A DNA stretch of 44,313 bases from Paenibacillus oceani (GTDB lineage Bacteria > Bacillota > Bacilli > Paenibacillales > NBRC-103111): contig NZ_JACXJA010000062.1 of assembly GCF_014705615.1 (NCBI RefSeq), positions 1 through 44,313 of the forward strand. The letters run 5' to 3'. A program made the translations under genes and the position numbers. Positions 1 to 9,270 of the stretch are shown piece by piece. The notes beneath the pieces were generated by a model. The model ran no database searches. It had not been told where the DNA came from and saw nothing but the letters and a program-made list of their open reading frames with translations. How positions within the stretch are numbered: position 1 is the first letter of the stretch; every line of letters starts with the position of its first letter.

Positions 1-46
1 ACCGGACCCGCCAGAGGCTCCAGGTCAAGTCGCGGCTCGGCAGTTG

Positions 47-313
47 CTAGACTCTGGTTTCAAAGGTTACACTTTTTACTTGACAGTCTCGCCGCGCCAT
101 ATCAATTAAATTATTCACGTTTCGGTATCCGCGAGCTTTTCGTTTTGAAGCTTGAACAAGTCCATTAATACCTTCAAGCAAACCATTGGTCATCTTACTG
201 TGGAACCATCGAAGGATGCCCTCTTCATGCGTTTTAATTGTTTTTGCAAGTTTAATCATTGGTTCAAGTTGAGAGCGTCTCGCCCAACCCATCCATTCAC
301 GGAGATACACATG
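47..313 (-). pseudogene. ISL3-family transposase, C-terminal fragment
   Basis: About 89 codons match the C-terminal end of ISL3-family transposases: an ARRSQLEPMIKLAKTIK stretch followed by TNGLLEGINGLVQ and KARGYRN, which in this family surround the last acidic residue of the DDE catalytic site. The rest of the transposase (more than 300 residues) is missing. The open frame continues upstream to 391, but those residues are the reverse complement of a methyltransferase gene, so the real homology begins near 313. The fragment therefore abuts the methyltransferase remnant directly. I see no terminal inverted repeats. It cannot be active. The family call rests on recognised motifs, not on an alignment. 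Confidence 0.75.
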
Positions 314-816
314 CCTGATTTCAAGTGTATTTTGGACGCGGGATGCGGCCACGGCGCATTTACGTTGAGTATGGCCGGGCATGCGAGGCACATCGTCGCT
401 TCGACAATTCTGGCGAAATGATCCGCATTGCCAAGCAATTGCTGCGAGACAGCGCAGTCTCCAATGTGGAATTCGTGCATGCGACCACCAAAACCGAGCT
501 GCCCTTCGCCGACGGGCAATTCGATCTGATCTACGACCGGCGCGGGCCGACCTCCATTCTCAACCACAGCCGGGTCCTTGCCAAGGGCGGCACCATTATC
601 GGCATTCACAACGCGATTGAGACCGTGCAGGAGCGCTTGCGGCAAAAAGGCTTCCAGCATGTTGAAATTGAAACGTACGGGGAAGTGGTCTACCACTTCC
701 CAAACGAGCGGGAGCTGGCGCTCTTCCTGTCCGATACGCCGGGCAACCCGGACTATATGCTGCCGGTAAACAAGGACCTGCTGCGGCAAAAGCGTAACGG
801 TTGCCGGCGCGCTTAG
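311..816 (+). pseudogene. SAM-dependent methyltransferase, truncated and frameshifted
   Basis: This is a class I SAM-dependent methyltransferase remnant. The SAM-binding glycine motif (LDAGCGHGAFTL) is read in one frame to about position 397 and the rest (FDNSGEMIRIAKQLL, then PFADGQFDLIYDRRGPTS and LAKGGTIIGIH) in the next. One base appears to be missing near 398-399, between the first beta-strand motif and the acidic motif II. The N-terminus before motif I is lost at the junction with the ISL3 fragment, and the frame ends soon after a FPNERELALFL segment, so the C-terminus may also be shortened. The intact family is cytoplasmic with unknown substrate. A product from an internal start would lack motif I, so I treat it as dead. 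Confidence 0.8.
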
Positions 817-841
817 TTGGATCCCGGTCGGGAAAAATAGG

Positions 842-877
842 AATAGACCGCCCTTCGTAAGAGAGTGGCGGTCTATT
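842..877. terminator. Rho-independent terminator, possibly bidirectional
   Basis: An 11-bp perfect stem (AATAGACCGCC / GGCGGTCTATT) with a 14-nt loop lies between the methyltransferase remnant and the end of the surface-protein gene. On the minus strand it is followed by CCTATTTTT, so it most likely ends the large surface-protein transcript. It may also serve the plus-strand remnant. Confidence 0.7.
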
Positions 878-907
878 TGAAGCTGTTGTCTGTATCTTCA
901 CATGACG

Positions 908-3900
908 CTATTCTGCAATAAAATTCAAATCTCTCAGCAAGCGGGCCAGCAGCACAACGACTTCGGCGCGGGTCGTTTGAGCCTTCGGCTCAAAGCGATG
1001 CTCGTCTCGTCCTTCAACGATCCCGTCTTGCACCAGGTTCGCCACGGCTTGCTTCGCCCAGTCCGAAATGCTCGCTTGATCCGTGAAAGCATGCAAGTTC
1101 GAGGAAGCATTCGCTTGTGCAGCCTGCCCGTGGGCGAACTGTCTGGCCCGGTCAATCAGCGCCGCCAGTTCCTCCCGGCGTATCGGCTGGTTAGGCCTGA
1201 AGCGGTTGCCTGCATATCCTTGGACTAGTCCGGCCTTCACGGCCGCCGTTGCAGCAGGCGCATACCAGGCATCGGAGGACACATCGGCGAACCCGGTATC
1301 GGATGCATCACTCTGAACCGTAGATAATCCCAGCGCGCGCACCAGCAAGGCTGTGAATTCAGCCCGCGTAATATTGGCATTCGGGGCAAAGCGATCCGGG
1401 GCGGCGCCTTCGACAATTCGTTTGGTCGCCAGCAGCTCCACTTCTGCTTTCGCCCAGTGCTCCGTTAGGTCCCCAAAGCTTTTGCCAGTCGGTTCGACTA
1501 CTGCATAGAGACTGTTATGCGCTGCGTTCATCACCATTTCCGGCGTTCCGTCCGGACGCATTCCCGGCAGGGAAGGGATGAAGCGGAATGTTTTTGTTTC
1601 CGGCACCATCTCTACTACTATCAAGGTGGCGGCATCCTCAGCCTCATCGATGACAATCGCCCGGGTCATATAGGTTCCGCCGAAATCGCTGATTTCAAGC
1701 GATTGTCCGTCTGCCTCCACCGTCACCTTGAAGTCGATGACGCGGCTGACCAGACGCATCCCCTGATCGGCGGCAAGCTGCCGGATCTCTGCTTCGTTGT
1801 CCGGATCCAGTTTCTCCAGCTTAATGGTAAGCTTCATATCCTCAAGCTCCACGCCAAGCGTCTCGGTTATCTGCTCCCAATGGAGCGCTGGAATCGCCAG
1901 CTGATAGCTTGCGCCGTTTAGCTCCACATGGATGGAGAGGTTCGGCTTGGATTGCATAGCCGATACGAGGGAGGAGGCCGGCAATTGCACTTGCACAATG
2001 CCTTCCGTATCATCCACCCGAATGGTCAGCAGGTCCTTCTGTAGTTTCTTCAACGCTTGATTCAGCGCAGTTTCATTAATGCTTAACTGCTCTATGATGG
2101 TGCCGTCACCCTGCGTAAACTTTTGGATGTTGTTGGTAGACTCAAGCAAGAGAGAATCTTCGTATAAACCGGCTTGATTGTTGATGATCGGGAGGACAAG
2201 TGTGAACAGCTTGAAACGATTGGATACGGCTTGCTGTGTATGGCCAACCCTATCCATGCCTCTCACATGCAGGTACCAATCGCCGTTCACACCACTCTTC
2301 GTCAATTCATCTCCGCTAGCAAAGCGGGTCCACTCTTCGTCCCCAGCCGGCACACTGGCGCTATTCTTCCATACATATTGCAGACTGGACGGATCGACAC
2401 CGCTGTCATTGTCGCCAATGGTAACGGTAGTGGAAGCCCGGGTTGCATTCTCTTCATTGCCATTCGTGTCGAAGACAATTGCTGGTGCGCTGTTGTCCAG
2501 CAGGAAGCGGTTCGATCCGCTGTCCACGGTGCTGCTTGCCGCATCGGCAGCCTGGATATGCAAGTACCAGTCGCCGTCCACGCCGCTTAGCGACAAGGTG
2601 TCTCCGTTTACAAAACCGGTCCATGCTGCTCCGCTGTCCGGCGTGCTTGGGCTCTGTGTCCACGCATATTGCAGGCTGTCCGGATTGACGCCGCTATAAC
2701 TGTCACTTACTGTAACGACAGTGGATGCCGAGGTCGCAAACGATTCATTGCCGTTCGTGTCGAAGACAACTGCTGGTGCGCCGTTGTCCAGTCGGAAGCG
2801 GTTCGAACCGGTGTTCATGGTGTTGCCTGCCGCATCGGCAGCCCGGATATGAAGATGCCAATCGCCGTCCACGCCGCTTAGTGATAAGACATCTCCGCTT
2901 GCAAAGCCTGTCCACGCCACCTCATCACCGGGCATCGTTGCCTCGTCTGTCCACACATATTGCAGGGTGCCCGTATCGATGCCGCTGTCATTGTCGCTAA
3001 CGTTAACGGTAGTGGATGCTGTTGTTTCATACGTTTCATTTCCGTTCGTGCCCAAACCTGCGACCGGAACGGTTGAATCCACCCGGATGATATAGGATGA
3101 CGTTAATTCATTATCGGCACTGTCCGCCGTTTTCACATCCAACGTATGCTGGCCTTCACTGCTGAAGGAAACCGGTGCGGAATAAGGCTGCCACGTCGAT
3201 CCGCCATCGAGGGAATAGGTTGTGGAGATCACATCTACTCCATCGGTCGCTTGGTTCGTATACACGCTTGCCGTCACGCTTTGGTTCACCCAATCGCCTG
3301 CATTGTATTCACTGTCGTCGGCCAGCTTCAAATGGACATCGAGCACCAAACCGCTGCGGCTGATATGGATCGAGCGGGTCGGTGAGCTTGTATTGCCGAC
3401 TCTATCCGCTGCTCTGACTATCAGTGTATGTGCGCCTTCGGCGGTGAAGGATAGCGGGGTGCTGTAGGGTTCCCACCCACTGCCGTTATCCAGTGAATAC
3501 TGCAGGGTGTCGAGTCCGCTTAGCCCATCCGAAGCGCTCAGGCTGGCCGTCACATTCTGATTCGTCCAGCTTCCGCTTGTATACGGGGAACTGTCCTGTT
3601 TCCTCAGCTCGATCTCAACCAAAGGGGCGCTATTGTCGAGCCGGAAGCGGTTCGACCCGGCATTCGCAACATTGCCCACTTCATCGGCAGCCCTTATATG
3701 CAAGTACCAGTCGCCGTTCACGCCGCTTTGTGTGAGCGTATCCCCGCTTGAGAAGCTTGTCCATGCGGATCCGTCATCCGGCGTACTGGAGCTTTGCGTC
3801 CACACATACTGCAGGGTGTCTGGATCGACGCCGCTGTCGCCGTCGCTGACGGTAACGGTCGTCGAAGCGGAGGTCGCCAACGTTTCATTGCCGTTCGTGC

Positions 3901-6001
3901 CCAAGCTGATAGTGGGAGCTGTTGCGTCTTCCACAATAGTCACGGTGTAGGTTTTCCCGGTCTGGAAGTACGGTTCTACATGGGCTTGAATGACGGTAGA
4001 ATCTCCCGTCAGCGGAACATGAACTGCCGAAGCGCTCGTTTCATACGATCCGTTGATCTGCAGTTCGGCATATAGGGGACTGGCTAGCGTCGCCGTCACA
4101 TTTACGTCGGTGGCCGAGGGGTTGACGTATCCCGTATAGCTGGTGACATTCGGATGAAAATTAGGACTTATCGTACCTGCATCGATAGTCATACTGCTTA
4201 AATTCCAATTGCCCGGGGCTGTTAGATCAGGTTTGCCATAAACGCTCTCCCCCCATGACACAATGCTGCCATCCGACTTTAATGCCAAGGAATGATGATA
4301 ACCAGCAGCAATCGCTACAACACCGTTTTGTGCTGCGGTCGGAACGGTCGTTTGTCCGTCCCCCCACGAGATGACACTGCCGTCTGATTTCAACGCCAGG
4401 GAATGACGGAATCCAGCCGCGATGGCTACGACGCCGCTCTGTGCTGCTGTCGGCACGTCCATTAGATCAAAACGATTGTCTCCCCATGCAACGACACTAC
4501 CATCCGTCTTTAAGGCTAAGGAATGGTTTAGTCCGGCCGCAATGGATACGACACCGCTCTGCGCTTCAGTCGGAACGGACGCCTGGCCAAAATAATTATA
4601 GCCCCAACCGACAACACTGCCGTCCGCCTTTAATGCCAAGGTATGATTGCCTTCAGACACAATCGCTGTGACGCCGCTTTGCGCTGCGGTCGGGACATCC
4701 GTTTGACCTGCATCATTCATTCCCCAGGCGACGACACTGCCATCCGACTTTAGCGCCGCGGAATGATTGGCTCCTGCTACAATCGATACCACACCGCTCT
4801 GCGCTGCGACCGGAACGGTCGTTTTGCCATTATCTGGTTCTCCCCATGCAATGACACTCCCGTTCGACTTTAAAGCCAACGAATGTTCGGAACCAGCATC
4901 AATCGCTACCACGTCACTTTGCGCTCCGGTCGGGACGTTTATTTGCCCTGTATCATTGCTCCCCCACGCGACGACACCTCCATCCGACTTCAAGGCCAGG
5001 GCATGATAAAAACCAAGCGAAATTCCACTTGCCTTCACAGGCTTCGATAGTTCAGCCGGGACCGACGCTTGACCATTGCTGTTTAACCCCCAGGCGACGA
5101 CACTGCCATCCGCCATTAACGCCAGGACATGTGCGCTCCCACCGTCAAGCGCCACGGTGCCGTTCTGCGCGCTGCTGGGAATGGTGATCTGCCCGAAAGT
5201 GTTGTCTCCCCAAGCAATGACAGAGCCGTCCGCCTTGCGCGCCATGGAGAAATTCTTTCCCGCTGCGACCCCCACCACCTCGCTTTGCGCCCCGGCCGGA
5301 ACGGTCACTTGACCTCTATAATTGTAGCCCCAGGCGACGAGCGTGCCGTCCGTTTTTAACGCCAGGATATGATTGGCTCCGCTCGCGATCGCCGCGACGC
5401 CGCTTTGTGCCTCGGTCGGGACGATCGTTTGACCGTCGCCATTGTTGCCCCAGACGATGACTGTGCCGTCCGCCTTCAGCGCCACAGAATGGCCGGTTCC
5501 GGCCGCAATCGCCTTAACCCCGCTTTGCGCATTGGCGGGGACGGTCGACTGCCCCCAGTAGTTGTAGCCCCAGGCGATGACAGAACCGTCCGTCTTCAAC
5601 GCCAGGGAATGGTTATCTCCTGCGGCAATGGCCACGACGCCGCTCCGCGCCTCGTCCGGGACATTCAATTGCCCGAGATTGTTGTTACCCCAAGCCACGA
5701 CTTCGCCGTCTTCCGTCAGCGCCAAGGAGTGGCCGTATCCGGCCGAAACGGCTATAACCCCGCCTTGCGCCTCCGAAGGGACGTTCGTTTCGCCATAGGT
5801 GCGCCCCCAAGCGACGACCGAGCCGTCCGCCCTTACCGCCAAACTGTGCAAAAAGCCGCTCGCAATGGATACCACGCCTCGTGAACCTGATGCTGATTGT
5901 GCCGCATCTGCGGTATGCTGCCATCCGGGCAGTTCGATCACGCTTATTACTAGTATAAGGACCAGGATCATGGACAGTCTGCTTTGAACTCTTCTTTTCA
6001 C
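908..6001 (-). CDS. Giant secreted RCC1-repeat / Ig-like / S-layer homology protein
   Basis: A 1697-residue surface protein. Residues 1-33 form a signal peptide (basic start, hydrophobic core MILVLILVISVIEL). Residues 43 to about 600 hold 14 RCC1-like units of about 40 residues, each with H-S-L-A-L-K-x-D-G-S-V-x-A-W-G; a break after unit 7 suggests two seven-bladed propellers. Next come a cadherin-like domain (about 605-700), six Ig-like modules (about 700-1270, four with a T/D-NGNE start) and an unassigned domain (about 1270-1500). Three SLH domains (about 1505-1697) should anchor it to pyruvylated cell-wall polymer. Start is GTG with AGAGGAG 8 nt upstream. It is divergent from a two-component system that may control it. 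Ligand and function are unknown; adhesion or an S-layer-associated role is inference. Confidence 0.92.
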   Translation of the reverse strand: MKRRVQSRLSMILVLILVISVIELPGWQHTADAAQSASGSRGVVSIASGFLHSLAVRADGSVVAWGRTYGETNVPSEAQGGVIAVSAGYGHSLALTEDGEVVAWGNNNLGQLNVPDEARSGVVAIAAGDNHSLALKTDGSVIAWGYNYWGQSTVPANAQSGVKAIAAGTGHSVALKADGTVIVWGNNGDGQTIVPTEAQSGVAAIASGANHILALKTDGTLVAWGYNYRGQVTVPAGAQSEVVGVAAGKNFSMARKADGSVIAWGDNTFGQITIPSSAQNGTVALDGGSAHVLALMADGSVVAWGLNSNGQASVPAELSKPVKASGISLGFYHALALKSDGGVVAWGSNDTGQINVPTGAQSDVVAIDAGSEHSLALKSNGSVIAWGEPDNGKTTVPVAAQSGVVSIVAGANHSAALKSDGSVVAWGMNDAGQTDVPTAAQSGVTAIVSEGNHTLALKADGSVVGWGYNYFGQASVPTEAQSGVVSIAAGLNHSLALKTDGSVVAWGDNRFDLMDVPTAAQSGVVAIAAGFRHSLALKSDGSVISWGDGQTTVPTAAQNGVVAIAAGYHHSLALKSDGSIVSWGESVYGKPDLTAPGNWNLSSMTIDAGTISPNFHPNVTSYTGYVNPSATDVNVTATLASPLYAELQINGSYETSASAVHVPLTGDSTVIQAHVEPYFQTGKTYTVTIVEDATAPTISLGTNGNETLATSASTTVTVSDGDSGVDPDTLQYVWTQSSSTPDDGSAWTSFSSGDTLTQSGVNGDWYLHIRAADEVGNVANAGSNRFRLDNSAPLVEIELRKQDSSPYTSGSWTNQNVTASLSASDGLSGLDTLQYSLDNGSGWEPYSTPLSFTAEGAHTLIVRAADRVGNTSSPTRSIHISRSGLVLDVHLKLADDSEYNAGDWVNQSVTASVYTNQATDGVDVISTTYSLDGGSTWQPYSAPVSFSSEGQHTLDVKTADSADNELTSSYIIRVDSTVPVAGLGTNGNETYETTASTTVNVSDNDSGIDTGTLQYVWTDEATMPGDEVAWTGFASGDVLSLSGVDGDWHLHIRAADAAGNTMNTGSNRFRLDNGAPAVVFDTNGNESFATSASTVVTVSDSYSGVNPDSLQYAWTQSPSTPDSGAAWTGFVNGDTLSLSGVDGDWYLHIQAADAASSTVDSGSNRFLLDNSAPAIVFDTNGNEENATRASTTVTIGDNDSGVDPSSLQYVWKNSASVPAGDEEWTRFASGDELTKSGVNGDWYLHVRGMDRVGHTQQAVSNRFKLFTLVLPIINNQAGLYEDSLLLESTNNIQKFTQGDGTIIEQLSINETALNQALKKLQKDLLTIRVDDTEGIVQVQLPASSLVSAMQSKPNLSIHVELNGASYQLAIPALHWEQITETLGVELEDMKLTIKLEKLDPDNEAEIRQLAADQGMRLVSRVIDFKVTVEADGQSLEISDFGGTYMTRAIVIDEAEDAATLIVVEMVPETKTFRFIPSLPGMRPDGTPEMVMNAAHNSLYAVVEPTGKSFGDLTEHWAKAEVELLATKRIVEGAAPDRFAPNANITRAEFTALLVRALGLSTVQSDASDTGFADVSSDAWYAPAATAAVKAGLVQGYAGNRFRPNQPIRREELAALIDRARQFAHGQAAQANASSNLHAFTDQASISDWAKQAVANLVQDGIVEGRDEHRFEPKAQTTRAEVVVLLARLLRDLNFIAE
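2195..5875 (-). repeat. Internal coding repeats: 14 x ~120 bp RCC1 units, then ~270-300 bp Ig-like modules
   Basis: Within the surface-protein gene, a unit of about 120 bp recurs 14 times from 5875 down to about 4222. Unit boundaries carry a VPxxAQSGVVxI codon pattern. Downstream, from about 3915 to 2195, modules of about 270-300 bp recur, the last three very similar to each other (LSGVDGDWYLHI core). Such repeats allow recombination that changes copy number. Confidence 0.85.
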
Positions 6002-6251
6002 CTTTCGCGCTCCTCTTCCTCTTCCTCTTCATTTCATAGCTTCTATACGACTCGCAATGTCGAATTGGCTATGATGCTTGCTTATTCTCGCATATTTGCC
6101 GCCATGTATTCTTAAAGGTTTCTTAAAATCTCTCTTTTCTCATTTGAATAAAGTATTCAATCTTGTAAGGATTGTTGTACTATAGTACAAACACGTTTCT
6201 TCAGAGGACATGAATAGGCGGTTATCACTTTTTGGAGGCTAAAGCGGGATT
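6002..6251. promoter_or_regulatory. Divergent intergenic control region with direct repeats and two palindromes
   Basis: This 250-bp region separates the minus-strand surface-protein gene from the plus-strand histidine kinase. It holds a direct repeat TTCTTAAA at 6109-6116 and 6120-6127, starts 11 bp apart, which is the layout of OmpR-family response-regulator sites. A perfect interrupted palindrome (TTGAATA, 3 nt, TATTCAA) lies at 6144-6160, and a perfect 16-bp palindrome TTGTACTATAGTACAA at 6175-6190. The kinase SD (GGAGG) is near 6234-6238. No clean -35/-10 pair stands out, although TATAGT at 6181-6186 could be a -10. Confidence 0.5.
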
Positions 6252-7646
6252 ATGAAGCTCTCTTTGAAATTATGGCTGTACTTTATTGTCAGCAGCGCCG
6301 CAGCTATTGTGTTGGCCGTAACACTTGCTCTGACCTTGGGGCAAATATTGCAGCCCGGCCATACCTATGAAACCTTAAAAGCAATGGCAGACGAAATGAT
6401 CTTAGAGGTCAACCAAAACGGAGCAAAGGAGACAGCGCTCCATGAAGTCACGAAGATCTATCAATCCGAGCACCCTTCTTTTGTTTTCGAGTGGCTCCAT
6501 ACTGACGGGGCGATTGTATATGCCTCGGACGGTCGAACGCAAGCGTACAGCCCTTCCGAGCTCATCCATATGCTAGCTAACGAATCGGATAGCTATTGGG
6601 ATCTGGAACATCCCGTCAGTATGATGTATCCGGCCGACATTTCAGGGTACAACTACTATTTGCATCTTGAGATCCCCCCTGAAGCCATGAGGGAATCACA
6701 GATTCTTTTCTATTTCCGTTCATGGACGTCCTTTTTCTCTCTGATTATTCCCTTGCTCGTATTTATCATCACGCCGTATTTCTTTACCTATCACTTCTTT
6801 CATTCTTTACGCCAACGATTAACCAAAATAATAGACGCCCTGTCCGGCATGTCGATTGATCGTCGCCGGGAAATCCATGACGACCATAACGATGAAATCG
6901 GACAGCTCGCCGATCATTTCAATACCATGTCGAAGCGCATTCATGAACAAGTCGTACAGATTCAAGATCAGGAGAACAAGCGTAAAACGTTGATATCCAA
7001 CTTATCCCACGATCTGCGGACACCTCTTACTAACATTCTTGGTTATGCAAAGACGTTACAGAGAGGCCTATACAAGAATGGTGAAGAGCTTCAAGCCTAT
7101 ACGGATATCATCCTAAGCCGTTCCCAGTACATGGAAAAACTGATCAACGCGTTGTTTCAAGTGTCACAGTACGATCTCCACGGCGTTCAAATCGAGAAAG
7201 CTCCTACTCGTATAGCCGTGATATTGAGAAAAGTATTGGCCGAATACATCGTAGTTCTGGAATCCAAGGAGATCGAAGCGGATATCTCGATTCCAGATAT
7301 AAGCGTGACCTTGATGGCTGATGCTAACTTGCTGGAACGAGCGATACGTAATTTGATCGATAACGCGATAAAATACGGATCAGATGGAAAGTATCTGAGA
7401 GTGGAATACAAAGAAGGGGAAGAGGGGGTATCCTTCTCTGTCATCGATCGCGGTCAAGGAATTCTCGCAGAACAGCAGCTTCTGCTCTTTGATCGTTTTT
7501 ATCAGGGGAGTCAAAATCGTAGCAGCGAAGGCTTCGGGATTGGGTTATCCATTGTCAAAGAAATTGCGCATGCCCATGGCGGTGAAGTAACCGTGGATAG
7601 CGTGCCCGGCCTGGAGACGCGCTTCTCAATCACATTGCCTAAGTGA
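6252..7646 (+). CDS. Membrane sensor histidine kinase
   Basis: A 464-residue two-component sensor kinase in the cytoplasmic membrane. Visible are TM1 (about 7-29), an extracellular sensor domain (about 30-155), TM2 (about 157-185), a HAMP linker (about 188-240), and a HisKA domain with phospho-acceptor His253 in NLSHDLRTPLTNILGYAK. The ATPase domain has an N box (LLERAIRNLIDNAIKYGSDG), a G1 box (DRGQGI) and a G2 box (GFGIGLSIVKEIAHAHGG). The ATG has GGAGG 13 nt upstream. The likely partner is the response regulator at 8490-9191, but a decayed insertion sequence lies between them, and the kinase-then-regulator order is the reverse of the common one. The stimulus is unknown; the extracellular domain resembles nothing I can name. 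Confidence 0.93.
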   Translation: MKLSLKLWLYFIVSSAAAIVLAVTLALTLGQILQPGHTYETLKAMADEMILEVNQNGAKETALHEVTKIYQSEHPSFVFEWLHTDGAIVYASDGRTQAYSPSELIHMLANESDSYWDLEHPVSMMYPADISGYNYYLHLEIPPEAMRESQILFYFRSWTSFFSLIIPLLVFIITPYFFTYHFFHSLRQRLTKIIDALSGMSIDRRREIHDDHNDEIGQLADHFNTMSKRIHEQVVQIQDQENKRKTLISNLSHDLRTPLTNILGYAKTLQRGLYKNGEELQAYTDIILSRSQYMEKLINALFQVSQYDLHGVQIEKAPTRIAVILRKVLAEYIVVLESKEIEADISIPDISVTLMADANLLERAIRNLIDNAIKYGSDGKYLRVEYKEGEEGVSFSVIDRGQGILAEQQLLLFDRFYQGSQNRSSEGFGIGLSIVKEIAHAHGGEVTVDSVPGLETRFSITLPK

Positions 7647-7659
7647 TGGCAGCCTGTCC

Positions 7660-8383
7660 GTGAACATTGCATATGCGCTTTTTAAGCAATTGTTTCATCG
7701 ACTTCTTTCCAAATGCAATCGTGCAACCAAGCGTCATCTTGGCATTCCGAAAAACCTTTTGCTCGTTGATTCGACAACCATTAGCGTGGGAAAAACACGA
7801 CTCCCTTGGGCATTGTTTCTTGGAGAACGTGCGGGAGAACCAATATTTTGTCACAAGAATCAAAGAAAATATAACGCTCGTACAACCGCGTTAGTTAAAG
7901 CGGGAATCCGCTGAAAACTCGAATGTCGTGAAGGATATGACTTGTTACCTGGGAACCCCTCAAAGTCAATCGCAGCTTCGTCATCGCGTCGTCATTTTTA
8001 AAGACGATTACGGTCACGAAATTCGAGTTGCCACCAATCTCAAGCACCTGTCTGCCGATCAAATCGCCGATATGTACAAGGCAAGATGGGGCATAGAAGT
8101 TTTCTTTCGATGGATCAAGCAAAACTTGAATGTTCCTGTTCTGCTCGGAACGACAAAGAATGCGGTATTCAACCAGTTGTTCGCGGCACTCATGACGTAC
8201 GTTGTCTTGAGGTGGCTCTATGATCATTCCAAGTCACTCATCATCGCCTGCAAATCGATGCCTCTCATCCGCAAAGAACACATGCAAGTGAACCAATTGC
8301 AGGCGGAATGGCTCATAGCTGTGACTAAGATTCTGGATACATACATCGATTTGTCACGTCTTGAAAACCCAAAAGTTGGTTAA
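7660..8383 (+). pseudogene. IS4-family transposase, decayed
   Basis: Three blocks match an IS4-family transposase. Block 1 (frame of 7660, to about 7835) carries VDSTTISVGKTRLPWA with the first catalytic Asp. Block 2 (frame of 7667, ending at a TAG at 7893) carries ENQYFVTRIKENITLV. After that stop, block 3 continues in the same frame to 8383 with LGTPQSQSQLRHRVVIF and ARWGIEVFFRWIKQNLNVP, which includes the catalytic Glu region. The N-terminus (about 100 residues) is missing, an internal deletion joins GERAG to the later segment with a frame change, and the second Asp region is gone. It sits exactly between a kinase and a response regulator gene. It cannot encode an active enzyme. Confidence 0.85.
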
Positions 8384-8489
8384 TCAACAGAAGTGTAATG
8401 AAATGAGTTATGTATTATACTGGATACATTCACGCCACGGCTACAAGGACGGCGACAGCCATGTCACCTTGGGGGAGGAGGTAAATAAA

Positions 8490-9191
8490 GTGATAGATTC
8501 CCGTATTCTTGTCGTGGATGACGACCCGGATATTCGTCATTTGATCTGTATCCATTTGGAGGAAGGAGACATGATCTATACAGAGGCGAGAAGCGGAAAA
8601 GAAGCGCTTGAATTACTGGATCTGGAGTCCTTTGACCTCGTTATATTGGATCTCATGATGGATGATACGGATGGGCTGCAAGTTTTGGAGCATGTCCGTT
8701 CCTGCCAGAATCATACACCAATTATTGTTGTGAGCGCATTAAGCGAAACGGAGAAGAAAATCAAGACGCTTGGCCTGGGGGCCGATGATTATATAACGAA
8801 GCCTTTTATCCCCAGTGAACTCGTAGCCAGGGCTATGGCCAATATTCGGCGAAGCCGGAGCCCGCAAACCCGTATAACGGCCAATCGCCTTCAATATCGG
8901 AGTATCATTCTTAATTTGGATTCTTTAACGATTGAAAAAGAGGGGAATCGATATTCGATTACGCAAACAGAATGCGATTTGCTTGCTGCATTTATGCGCA
9001 AACCCGGTTATACGTATACGAAGGACGAGCTCTACCAAGCTGTATGGAACCACGAGCAATATGACCCCAACAGCCTTAGTGTATATATTAATTTTTTGCG
9101 TAAAAAAATCGAGGCCAACCCGAAAATGCCTAGATACATACAAACGATACGAGGAATCGGTTATCGCTTTGCTGAGGTCAAGGAGAGATGA
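8490..9191 (+). CDS. OmpR/PhoB-family response regulator
   Basis: A 233-residue DNA-binding response regulator. The receiver domain (1 to about 120) has the acidic cluster VVDDDPD at 8-14, phospho-acceptor Asp54 (VILDLMMDD) and the conserved Lys in ITKPF. A winged-helix C-terminal domain follows (about 135-233), ending in YIQTIRGIGYRF, typical of OmpR-type regulators. I chose GTG at 8490 because GGAGG lies 8 nt upstream in GGGGGAGGAGG; the open frame runs further upstream only through insertion-sequence debris. It probably pairs with the kinase at 6252. Its likely targets are the TTCTTAAA direct repeats in the divergent region at 6109-6127, which would link it to its own operon and to the S-layer protein; that is inference. 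Confidence 0.93.
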   Translation: MIDSRILVVDDDPDIRHLICIHLEEGDMIYTEARSGKEALELLDLESFDLVILDLMMDDTDGLQVLEHVRSCQNHTPIIVVSALSETEKKIKTLGLGADDYITKPFIPSELVARAMANIRRSRSPQTRITANRLQYRSIILNLDSLTIEKEGNRYSITQTECDLLAAFMRKPGYTYTKDELYQAVWNHEQYDPNSLSVYINFLRKKIEANPKMPRYIQTIRGIGYRFAEVKER

Positions 9192-9270
9192 CGCTTTCAA
9201 TGGGCGCATCCACGGTAATCGAAACCGCACCGTCCGGCGCAGCCGAGCGAACAAGGAAGGGGAATGGAAA

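Noticed and set aside
8361-8489. N-terminal extension of the response regulator
   Set aside because: These codons are insertion-sequence debris; GTG at 8490 has an ideal SD and begins right at the receiver domain.
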